From Frisingicoccus caecimuris (GTDB taxonomy: Bacteria > Bacillota > Clostridia > Lachnospirales > Lachnospiraceae), in assembly GCF_004340975.1 (NCBI RefSeq), contig NZ_SLXA01000009.1:33003-97002 (forward strand): a stretch of DNA of 64,000 nt, in the 5' to 3' direction. Below, one piece after another: positions 1 through 6,445 of this stretch; positions within the stretch are counted from its first letter, which is position 1; every line of letters begins with the position of its first letter. Under the pieces are notes generated by a model. That model saw nothing but the letters and a program-made list of their open reading frames with translations. It ran no database searches and had not been told where the DNA came from. The position numbers and the translations under genes were made by a program.

Positions 1-175
1 TATAATAAACTTCAATTTCCATACGCAAAAACAACGGGTAGGATATCCGGAAATCTCCGGAACCTGCCCGCTGCTGACTTGTGTTCTCTATAACTCGTTC
101 AATCTCTTTCAGCTCAATATCAAAGTCTATCAATTCGTCCAATGTAAGGTAATATAAATTGGATAATTTTTTTGT
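1..175 (-). other. Unidentified open frame cut by the window edge
   Basis: On the minus strand a frame stays open from a TAA at 176-178 to the left edge. Its translation has varied protein-like composition, for example LTLDELIDFDIELKEIE near its start and SYPLFLRMEIEVYY at the edge. There is no ATG and no ribosome site near the beginning; an in-frame TTG exists but has no Shine-Dalgarno. I do not recognise the family. It may be the 5' part of a gene continuing to the left or a 5'-truncated remnant, since decayed genes lie just upstream. Confidence 0.3.
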
Positions 176-196
176 TTAGATTTAGCTGGCGCTTAT

Positions 197-853
197 TCAG
201 CATGACTCGTCTGAAGACAATTCGTCTACAAAAGAGTGACTCATGATATAAAATTCTTCCTGTGAAGGCAGATATTTACGTTCTTTCGGAGGCAAGGTGT
301 CATCATATGCCTTCGCATCTTCCGGATTCACAAGCATCACCGGGCTATCCTTGTAATACCACTTTCGGCCATCCAACACGCCGGGCTTAAGCTCTCTTAT
401 CAACATAGCTGCAGGGAACTTGTCACCTTCTACACATACATTATGTCTCTTACAACTTACGAATCCGCTGGATACATAATTCGATGGCATTCCCAAAATA
501 ACCACCGTATCATACCCCATAGACACTGCTTTTTCAAAAGAGTGATGAATCAGCAACTTTCCATAACCTCTGCGCTGATATTCCGGTTCTATACAAAGGG
601 GTCCAAATGTCAGGATATTTTTTACATTGCCGGCTTCATCCGTTAATGTGGCTTTCGTATACATGATATACCCAATAACTTCGTCGTGAAGCTCCAAAAC
701 GAAATCCAGTTCACGAATAAAATCCTGATGCTCCCGCATTATGTGAACAAGATAGTGTTCCACACATCCAGGCATATATAAATTATAAAATGCGTTTCGT
801 GTTATATTTTCTACGATTTCATAGTCTCTCGGTTCTTCATTACGAATACTCAC
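197..853 (-). CDS. GNAT family N-acetyltransferase
   Basis: Predicted acetyl-CoA-dependent N-acyltransferase with unknown acceptor. The GNAT fold begins at SIRNEEPRDYEIV and includes the acetyl-CoA pyrophosphate-binding segment RRGYGKLL, preceded by the strand FGPLCIEPEYQ. A longer frame opens at 958, but its first 35 residues run through the remains of a MazG-like gene. A GGAGG lies just upstream of TTG 856 and GTG 853, so I place the start at GTG 853 (TTG 856 is the alternative), giving about 218 residues. The C-terminal part (VMLVNPEDAKAYDDT) is an extension seen in some GNAT proteins. Substrate cannot be inferred from the neighbours. Confidence 0.82.
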   Translation of the reverse strand: MSIRNEEPRDYEIVENITRNAFYNLYMPGCVEHYLVHIMREHQDFIRELDFVLELHDEVIGYIMYTKATLTDEAGNVKNILTFGPLCIEPEYQRRGYGKLLIHHSFEKAVSMGYDTVVILGMPSNYVSSGFVSCKRHNVCVEGDKFPAAMLIRELKPGVLDGRKWYYKDSPVMLVNPEDAKAYDDTLPPKERKYLPSQEEFYIMSHSFVDELSSDESC

Positions 854-929
854 CAATTTAATTTCCTCCAGTAATTTATTTTTACAGTTCTCTCCAACGT
901 GCCAATATCGTCCTTGGATTACTTCTATC

Positions 930-1082
930 TCAATTCTGTATATTTTTCCCGCAGACATCAGCCATAAGAATACAGTAATTTATCACATCTGCAAGTTCCT
1001 CTCGGATTTTATCTATTTTCTTTTCACATTTTACATCTTCAGCACTCCATTGAAATACCTCGTTTATTGTATCCTGCTTCAT
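930..1082 (-). pseudogene. Remnant of MazG-like nucleotide pyrophosphohydrolase
   Basis: A 50-codon frame contains NEVFQWSAEDVK and KIREELADVINYCILMADVCGK, which match the central helices and the metal-binding EELADV region of the MazG-like pyrophosphohydrolase family. The N-terminal part before the FQW motif is missing and the frame stops early. The sequence after the stop seems to continue in another frame (IEVIQGRYWHVGENCKN), as after an indel. It sits directly upstream of the GNAT gene and overlaps that gene's spurious N-terminal extension. Truncated and frameshifted, so probably inactive. Confidence 0.62.
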
Positions 1083-1102
1083 TTCTATGCACTCCTTATT
1101 AA

Positions 1103-1231
1103 CTATAATGTATCTACATACTGTGAAATATATTTTCTTAATTCTGAATCACACACATATAAATAAGTTCCTCGAATCCCCCTGGTCATCAGAACATAAT
1201 ATATGTATTGTATGTATTCCTTCAATTTTTC
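1103..1231 (-). pseudogene. C-terminal remnant of a DUF2075-type helicase-like protein
   Basis: The frame encodes IQYIYYVLMTRGIRGTYLYVCDSELRKYI and then a stop. The pattern YRVLMTRG...G.Y.Y..D.EL..YL is the C-terminal end of DUF2075 / Schlafen-like helicase proteins (recalled, not searched). Everything N-terminal is gone: further upstream this frame overlaps the 3' end of the acylphosphatase gene. The real homology appears to begin around 1231. A MazG-like remnant follows it, so both may come from one lost locus. Confidence 0.55.
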
Positions 1232-1511
1232 ATCGGATATGAAAGTCTGTGTCGCATGTACTAATTTCCACTTCTTTTCTATCAATCCATGTGATCTGAA
1301 TATATGGACTTTGATTAATCAATTTCAACATCTGATCAATCTGATCGATCGTCCCCTGCGCTTCCAACGCCACACTTCCGTCCCACTCATTTTTTACCCA
1401 TCCGGTCACTCCCAGATTACTGGCTGCATAGCGGGCCCGATATCTGAAACCGACACCTTGCACCCGACCTGTAATTTTCATATGCTGACGGATTAGTTTT
1501 CTATTTGCCAT
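1230..1511 (-). CDS. acyP: Acylphosphatase
   Basis: Small (93 aa) acylphosphatase hydrolysing carboxyl-phosphate bonds in compounds such as acetyl phosphate or carbamoyl phosphate, in the cytoplasm. The signature GRVQGVGFRYRARYAA holds the catalytic arginine (GVGFR) and the second motif GWVKNEWDGSV holds the catalytic asparagine. A longer frame extends upstream, but AGGGAGG five bases before the ATG at 1511 fixes the start. Length fits the family. The gene is divergent from the crotonase/CoA-transferase operon. Its 3' end abuts the DUF2075-like remnant. Confidence 0.92.
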   Translation of the reverse strand: MANRKLIRQHMKITGRVQGVGFRYRARYAASNLGVTGWVKNEWDGSVALEAQGTIDQIDQMLKLINQSPYIQITWIDRKEVEISTCDTDFHIR

Positions 1512-1562
1512 AGCAACCTCCCTATTCCATATACGGAATCTGCACAACCCATTTTCCAGACA

Positions 1563-1571
1563 ATTATAGCA
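1563..1571 (-). promoter_or_regulatory. Extended -10 promoter of acyP (predicted)
   Basis: Minus-strand TGCTATAAT, an extended -10 box with a perfect TATAAT at 1563-1568, lies about 50 bases upstream of the acylphosphatase start. No good -35 is visible, which is usual for extended -10 promoters. Confidence 0.45.
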
Positions 1572-1691
1572 TAGGTTCTGTTTTCTGGTACACTTATCAT
1601 ATAAATTATTACGTATAAAACGAAATCTTACCCAAAAACAGCTTACCTGCATAGCTGGTGTGGCGGCCAGCACCATTCATTCTTATGAATC

Positions 1692-1706
1692 GGGTAATCG
1701 TTACCC
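1692..1706. promoter_or_regulatory. Inverted repeat in the acyP/crotonase intergenic region
   Basis: GGGTAA-TCG-TTACCC is a perfect 6-bp inverted repeat with a 3-base centre. It lies between the divergent acyP and crotonase genes and is close to another short palindromic run, ATTCTTATGAAT. It could be an operator; no regulator gene is adjacent. The rest of the 1512-1891 gap holds only the two predicted promoters. Confidence 0.3.
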
Positions 1707-1814
1707 ATCCTATGGCGTTTTAATCAATTACCTGACTGACTACCCTGTTTTTCATCTATTAAAATGAAAATTTTCTTTTTCATCTCATAATTTACAGTTT
1801 ATTTTAAATATCCA

Positions 1815-1843
1815 TTGAATTTTTCTGTCAAATCACATATAAT
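1815..1843 (+). promoter_or_regulatory. Sigma-A-type promoter of the crotonase/CoA-transferase operon
   Basis: TTGAAT at 1815-1820, a 17-base spacer and TATAAT at 1838-1843. It faces the crotonase gene, whose ATG is at 1892. Confidence 0.65.
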
Positions 1844-1891
1844 ATAATTATGATATTTTTTTATCAATATGTATTGAAGGGGGTATTACAT

Positions 1892-2686
1892 ATGGAACTG
1901 CAAAAACTGATTTATACCGTTGAAAATGGCGTGGCTATTGTTACGATGAACTACATGAAAAATCTCAATGCCATTGATGAACAGATGGCCGATGAATTAA
2001 TGTACGTTGTCGACGCAGCCGAAAAGGACCCAAACGTCAAAGTCCTGGTTTTGAAAGGCTCTGACAGAGCATTTTCGGCCGGTGGAGATATCGGCTATTT
2101 CTACCAGTTAATCCAAGCCGGAGGCGAAGTGAATATGGACGGGCTCATCGCCAAAGTCGGCATCGTTGCTGATGGATTGAAAAAGATGAGCAAGATGGTC
2201 ATCACCTCTGTCTGCGGTGCAGCAGCAGGCGCCGGCGTGAGTCTCGCTCTTGGCGGCGATTTTATGATTTGTGCAGATAATGCAAAATTCATTCTGGCCT
2301 TCGTAAATATCGGTCTTGTTCCAGATACAGGTGCTACCTATCTGCTCTCCAAGGCCATCGGTGTATCTCGCACGATGGAACTGGCGGCTACAGGACGTCC
2401 TTTAGGAGCTGATGAAGCCAAAGCCCTCGGTCTGGCCTACAAAGTAACCACACCGGAAGAGCTCGATGAAGTAACGATGAAATTTGCCAGAAAACTGGCG
2501 GCCGGTCCACTTCTCTCCTACAAAAATATCAAAAAACAAATTTACGATGCAAACTATTCTGACTATAAACAATGGCTCGATAACACCGAAATCCCAACTC
2601 AGCGTGAATGTGCCGCATCCATGGATTTCCAGGAAGGCTGCAAAGCATTTATAGAAAAACGCAAAGCTGTTTTTGAAGGTAAATAA
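1892..2686 (+). CDS. Enoyl-CoA hydratase/isomerase family protein (crotonase)
   Basis: Crotonase-superfamily enzyme acting on an acyl-CoA thioester in the cytoplasm. Visible features are the oxyanion-hole segments AFSAGGDIGYF and CGAAAGAGVSLALGGDF, and the motif VNIGLVPDTGATYLL. The Asp in VPD sits where PaaG/ECI-like members carry an acid rather than the hydratase Glu, so hydratase, isomerase or another crotonase reaction is possible. GGGGG seven bases before ATG 1892 fixes the start (264 aa); an in-frame ATG at 1850 lacks such a site. First gene of an operon with two CoA-transferase subunits, which suggests activation and conversion of a short-chain acid. Confidence 0.88.
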   Translation: MELQKLIYTVENGVAIVTMNYMKNLNAIDEQMADELMYVVDAAEKDPNVKVLVLKGSDRAFSAGGDIGYFYQLIQAGGEVNMDGLIAKVGIVADGLKKMSKMVITSVCGAAAGAGVSLALGGDFMICADNAKFILAFVNIGLVPDTGATYLLSKAIGVSRTMELAATGRPLGADEAKALGLAYKVTTPEELDEVTMKFARKLAAGPLLSYKNIKKQIYDANYSDYKQWLDNTEIPTQRECAASMDFQEGCKAFIEKRKAVFEGK

Positions 2687-2717
2687 CAAAAATATCTTAT
2701 GAAAGGTGGAAACTAAA

Positions 2718-3437
2718 TTGCTGTCTAAAGTAGTAACGATGGAAGAAATTCTCGAAAAATTCCATGATAATCAAACCATCATGTTCGGCGACTGGCACGG
2801 TGAGTTCGCAGCGGACGATATCATCGACAGACTTCTTGAAAAAAACATTAAAGGTATCGACGCCATCGCTGTTTCCGCTGGTATGCCGGATCAGGGTGTC
2901 GGCAAACTTATTAAAGCAAAAATGGTAAAAAGCCTTATTACAACGCATATCGCCTACAATCCAATCGCCCGCGATCAGATGTTTGCCGGCGAACTCGATA
3001 TTGAATTCAGCCCTCAGGGTACATTTTCTGAACGCATCCGCTGCGGCGGCTTCGGACTTGGCGGATGTCTTACCCCGACCGGCGTGGGAACGGATGTGGA
3101 AAAAGGCAAACAGAAACTGACGATCAACGGTAAAGAATATCTTCTTGAGCTGCCTTTGCGTGCGGATATAGCACTCATTAAGGCAAGCAAGGCGGATACG
3201 GCCGGCAACCTCTCCTTCCGCATGAATTCCAGAGCCATCTGCAGCAACATGGCCTTTGCCGCAGACCTGGTAATCGCTGAAGTTGAGGAACTGGTGGAAC
3301 TTGGCGAGCTTGGACCTGAGGAAATTCAGGTTCCGGCACCAGTCGTTGATATGGTCTATGTAAGAACCGGTGAAACCCGGCATATGTGCCCGATGTGGCA
3401 ACGTTTAAAAGCAAAAGCAGAAGGAGGTAAAGAGTAA
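2718..3437 (+). CDS. CoA-transferase family I, subunit A
   Basis: Alpha subunit of a two-subunit family I CoA-transferase (AtoD/CtfA-like), which moves CoA between acyl-CoA and a free carboxylic acid. Typical segments are AVSAGMPDQGVGKLI, FSPQGTFSERIRCGGFGLGG, LTPTGVGTDV and ADIALIKASKADTAGN. AAGGTGG at 2703-2709 is well placed (8 bases) for a TTG start at 2718; a GTG at 2706 is inside that site and less likely. About 239 aa. It follows the crotonase after 31 bases and overlaps subunit B by one base (TAATG). The acid substrate cannot be told from sequence; butyrate/acetoacetate-type activity is only a possibility. Confidence 0.9.
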   Translation: MLSKVVTMEEILEKFHDNQTIMFGDWHGEFAADDIIDRLLEKNIKGIDAIAVSAGMPDQGVGKLIKAKMVKSLITTHIAYNPIARDQMFAGELDIEFSPQGTFSERIRCGGFGLGGCLTPTGVGTDVEKGKQKLTINGKEYLLELPLRADIALIKASKADTAGNLSFRMNSRAICSNMAFAADLVIAEVEELVELGELGPEEIQVPAPVVDMVYVRTGETRHMCPMWQRLKAKAEGGKE

Positions 3438-4096
3438 TGGCAGAACTGACTGGACGTGCACTTATTGCATCTCGTTGTGCAAAATTCTTTAAAGACGGCG
3501 ATTTTGTAAATCTTGGAATCGGCGTTCCTCTGATGTGTGTCAATTATCTTCCGGAAGGTGTAGACCTCTGGCTCGAAGCCGAAATCGGTACAGTAGGCAG
3601 CGGACCTTCTCCAAAATGGAGCGATGTGGATATCGATATCATCGATGCGGGCGGTATGCCAGCTTCCGTCATCAAAGGCGGCAGTGTCTATGAACATCCG
3701 ACCGGATTCGGTCTCATCCGTGGCGGCCATATCGATATCGCTGTTCTCGGGACACTACAGGTAGATCAGGAAGGCAATATTGCCAACTGGACCATTCCGG
3801 GTAAGCTAGTCCCGGGTATGGGCGGTGCCATGGACCTTTGTGCCGGTGTAAAGAAGATCATCGTTGCCACCGATCACTGTGAAAAAAATGGCGATTCTAA
3901 AATACTCAAAAAATGTACTCTCCCTCTGACCGGAAGTAAATGTGTCACAGATATTGTGACCGAACGATGCTATTTTGAAGTTACTCCGGAAGGATTGGTC
4001 TTAAGAGAACTGGCTCCAGGCTACACCGTTGAAGACATTCTTGCATGCACTGATGCGGATGTTATTGTCCCTGATGAAATCGGCGTTATGCAATAA
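3437..4096 (+). CDS. CoA-transferase family I, subunit B
   Basis: Beta subunit (219 aa) of the same CoA-transferase. The stretch LWLEAEIGTVGSGPSP corresponds to the SENG-type catalytic loop; Glu49 in A-E-I-G is the expected residue forming the glutamyl-CoA intermediate. Other family marks are NLGIGVP near the N-terminus and GHIDIAVLGTLQVD. The start ATG overlaps the stop of subunit A (TAATG), so the two are probably translationally coupled and made in equal amounts. Followed by an intrinsic terminator. Confidence 0.92.
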   Translation: MAELTGRALIASRCAKFFKDGDFVNLGIGVPLMCVNYLPEGVDLWLEAEIGTVGSGPSPKWSDVDIDIIDAGGMPASVIKGGSVYEHPTGFGLIRGGHIDIAVLGTLQVDQEGNIANWTIPGKLVPGMGGAMDLCAGVKKIIVATDHCEKNGDSKILKKCTLPLTGSKCVTDIVTERCYFEVTPEGLVLRELAPGYTVEDILACTDADVIVPDEIGVMQ

Positions 4097-4103
4097 TAAA
4101 ATC

Positions 4104-4134
4104 GGGCTGCTGATTTTTTCAGCAGCCCATTCTT
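4104..4134 (+). terminator. Intrinsic terminator, probably bidirectional
   Basis: GGGCTGCTGA and TCAGCAGCCC form a perfect 10-bp stem around a T5 loop. T-rich sequence follows on both strands, so it can end the CoA-transferase operon and the convergent XRE gene. Confidence 0.85.
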
Positions 4135-4146
4135 GTACAGTCAATA

Positions 4147-4734
4147 TCAAAAAAATATCTCCAGTAATTTAAACAAAATCATTGTCACTACAAAACCAAT
4201 CGTCCCGGATATGAGCACCTTCAATATGTCCTGATAGGGCCGTTTTGCCTCCTCCTGTTTCCGGGCAATCTCATCCAGACGCTCCCCATTACAAAATGCA
4301 AGTATTTCCTTATAGGTTTGGATATTATTCCGTTTTTTATAGCCTTCTACCTTAAAAGCAAAAATCATCGTAATAGTAAAAAGTACACATGTGATCGCTA
4401 TGCCGTAAACCCCCAGAAAATAGGCCAGTGGTGCCACTGTCACTACCGTCCCCAAAAGCAATACCGAAAAAATACCTCCGTAGAAATTAAACTCTCTAAT
4501 CTCTTTTTTGCTCACTGTTTCTCTCATCATCTCTAAATCTCCTTTAATTAATTGATCCAGAGATACATTAAATAATGAACTCAACAACAGCAGGCTGTGA
4601 ATATCCGGATAGCTTTTGCCTGTTTCCCAATTGGAAATTGTCTGCCTCGTAACATATACCTTTTCGGCCAATTCCTCCTGAGATAAATTCATCATCGTAC
4701 GATACTTTTTAATTTGTTTGTTCAGTTCCATCAT
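4147..4734 (-). CDS. XRE-family regulator with C-terminal membrane segments
   Basis: 195-aa protein. Residues 1-65 are a Cro/C1-type helix-turn-helix: IKKYRTMMNLSQEELAEK then VTRQTISNWETGKSYPD, followed by LLLLSSLFNVSLDQLIKGD, the usual end of this domain. Two hydrophobic segments (GGIFSVLLLGTVVTVAPLAYF and IAITCVLFTITMIFAF) and a third at the C-terminus (ISGTIGFVVTMILFKLLEIFF) suggest a membrane anchor. AGGAGG 7 bases before ATG 4734 fixes the start. The target is unknown; HTH plus transmembrane proteins of this kind often sense envelope conditions, which is inference here. Confidence 0.85.
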   Translation of the reverse strand: MMELNKQIKKYRTMMNLSQEELAEKVYVTRQTISNWETGKSYPDIHSLLLLSSLFNVSLDQLIKGDLEMMRETVSKKEIREFNFYGGIFSVLLLGTVVTVAPLAYFLGVYGIAITCVLFTITMIFAFKVEGYKKRNNIQTYKEILAFCNGERLDEIARKQEEAKRPYQDILKVLISGTIGFVVTMILFKLLEIFF

Positions 4735-4843
4735 GTAATTACCTCCTGATCTGCTTCCAGCATAGGTCATTATTGTTGTTTCGTCTATCAAAAGAGGTTA
4801 ACATCGATTCAAAACGTCATGTCAAAAGGTTTTGACTCCCCCA

Positions 4844-5524
4844 TTACATCAATCCATACTCCGATGTCTCAACATTGAGTACAAAATAATTGCGGTTTAC
4901 AGTTAATACTCCTTCTTTCTGCATCTTACTCAACTCATTGGACATGGCACTCCGGTCTACACTCAGATAATCGGCCAGCTGCTGCCGATTAAATGGAATA
5001 GAAAAATTCAAACTTCCCTGCCGGGCAGCCTGATAGGACAGATAGGAAAGGAGCCTTCCCCGGATAGACTTTGATGTGGTATGGAAAATACGACGTGAAA
5101 GGTTCAGATTTTTCTGTGCCGATATCGTTAACAAATTTTGTATGAGCCGCCCGTGAGAATGGCACTCTCCCGAACATGTTTGCAGGCCCTCACTCACATT
5201 TAAAAAAAGGACCTCCACATTCTCCGATGCCACAACGCTGACCATCATCGGCTCTCCCGGGACACAGGCATACGTTTCAGCAAACACCTGTCCCGGACCA
5301 ATATTATCCAAAATGCTTTTATTTCCCCAAACATCATCATTTTCAATGTTCACACTTCCAGTCAGGACAAGCCCCAGACTCTGAACCAACTCACCTGCCC
5401 GAAAAATCACTTCACCTTTTGAAAAATGCTGTTGCTTTGCACCAAGACAATCAAGCATCTTCTCAATTTCTTCCTCTGTCATTCCCCGAAACAAAGTCGT
5501 TTTCGACAAAAAATTAAAATTCAA
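4844..5524 (-). CDS. Crp/Fnr family transcriptional regulator
   Basis: 226 aa. N-terminal cyclic-nucleotide-binding-like beta barrel (roughly 10-125, GEVIFRAGELVQSLGLVLTGSVNI) and C-terminal winged helix (FSIPFNRQQLADYLSVDRSAMSNELSKMQKEGVL). The arginine/serine cAMP-binding pattern is absent, so another ligand or redox signal is likely. Cysteines in LQTCSGECHSH could be redox- or metal-responsive. Divergent from a ferredoxin-like gene with an inverted repeat between them. The family includes HcpR, a nitrosative-stress regulator in anaerobes; that identity is only a possibility. Confidence 0.88.
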   Translation of the reverse strand: MNFNFLSKTTLFRGMTEEEIEKMLDCLGAKQQHFSKGEVIFRAGELVQSLGLVLTGSVNIENDDVWGNKSILDNIGPGQVFAETYACVPGEPMMVSVVASENVEVLFLNVSEGLQTCSGECHSHGRLIQNLLTISAQKNLNLSRRIFHTTSKSIRGRLLSYLSYQAARQGSLNFSIPFNRQQLADYLSVDRSAMSNELSKMQKEGVLTVNRNYFVLNVETSEYGLM

Positions 5525-5538
5525 ATTTTTACTCCCTT

Positions 5539-5552
5539 CGTTGTTAAAACAA
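5539..5552. promoter_or_regulatory. Candidate Crp/Fnr operator between divergent genes
   Basis: GTTGTT-AA-AACAAC is an inverted repeat, and its right arm forms a second one with downstream sequence (AACAA-CATAC-TTGTT). For the ferredoxin gene a -10-like TATACT lies at 5575-5580, which would put the first repeat's centre about 41.5 bases upstream of transcription, the class II activator position. On the minus strand TATAAT (5573-5578) would place the repeat just downstream of the regulator's own start, consistent with autorepression. Confidence 0.5.
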
Positions 5553-5629
5553 CATACTTGTTGTTGCTATTGTATTATACTGTCCTCATGAAGTCAATAA
5601 ACAAGCAATAATGACAGGAGGATATCCAT

Positions 5630-6355
5630 ATGATCCGTAAAATTATAAACATCAATGAAGAAAAATGTAACGGCTGCGGCCTCTGTGCCCAGACTTGTCA
5701 TGAAGGTGCCATCGGCATGTTCCATGGCAAGGCAAAGCTTTTAAGAGATGACTATTGCGATGGCCTGGGAGATTGCCTTCCGGCCTGTCCTACCGGCGCC
5801 ATCACTTTTATTGAACGTGAAGCTGCCGCATATGATGAAGCTGCCGTTATAGAAAATAAGAAGAGACAACAGCAAACTGCTGAAAAGCCATTGGCCTGCG
5901 GCTGTCCGGGAAGCCAATCCCGTCAGATTCAGCGCGATAATGCACCTTCCGAACCATCCAGGACTCCTGCCTCTGACCAGGCTGTACCTTCCCAGCTCCG
6001 TCAATGGCCGGTTCAGATTAAACTGGCTCCTGTGAATGCACCTTACTTTAACGGCGCGCATCTGCTGATTGCTGCTGACTGTACTGCCTATGCCTATGGC
6101 AATTTTCATCAGAATTACATCCGCGGTAAAATCACCCTTATTGGCTGTCCAAAATTGGATGAGGGCGACTACAGTGAAAAACTGACTGAAATCGTCAAAA
6201 ATAATGATATTAAAAGTCTCACTGTTGTGCGAATGGAAGTTCCATGCTGTGGAGGTATTGAGCGAGCTGCTGTCACAGCCTTAAAGAACAGCGGTAAATT
6301 CATTCCATGGCAGGTCGTTACGATTTCCACAGACGGCCGTGTTCTTGAATTATAA
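5630..6355 (+). CDS. Ferredoxin-like protein with two 4Fe-4S clusters and a C-terminal cysteine domain
   Basis: 241 aa. Residues 1-65 are a 2[4Fe-4S] ferredoxin domain (CNGCGLCAQTC and a second set CDGLGDCLPACP). A low-complexity linker (about 75-120) leads to a C-terminal domain with conserved-looking cysteines in AADCTAYAYGNFH, IGCPKLDEGDY and EVPCCGGIERA. Probably an electron carrier or iron-sulfur assembly partner in the cytoplasm; the C-terminal domain has no function I can name. AGGAGG precedes the ATG. Divergent from the Crp/Fnr regulator, which likely controls it. Related proteins, from memory, occur near hydroxylamine reductase genes, but none is in this window. Confidence 0.83.
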   Translation: MIRKIININEEKCNGCGLCAQTCHEGAIGMFHGKAKLLRDDYCDGLGDCLPACPTGAITFIEREAAAYDEAAVIENKKRQQQTAEKPLACGCPGSQSRQIQRDNAPSEPSRTPASDQAVPSQLRQWPVQIKLAPVNAPYFNGAHLLIAADCTAYAYGNFHQNYIRGKITLIGCPKLDEGDYSEKLTEIVKNNDIKSLTVVRMEVPCCGGIERAAVTALKNSGKFIPWQVVTISTDGRVLEL

Positions 6356-6377
6356 AAATACGCTCTTCATACACAAG

Positions 6378-6418
6378 AGCAGCCATCCCGACCTTAATCG
6401 TCAGAATGGCTGCTTTTG
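6378..6418 (+). terminator. Intrinsic terminator after the ferredoxin-like gene
   Basis: AGCAGCCAT and ATGGCTGCT form a 9-bp stem around a 19-base loop, followed by TTTT. Confidence 0.75.
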
Positions 6419-6445
6419 TAATTACATAACCGCCTCCAATACTAA

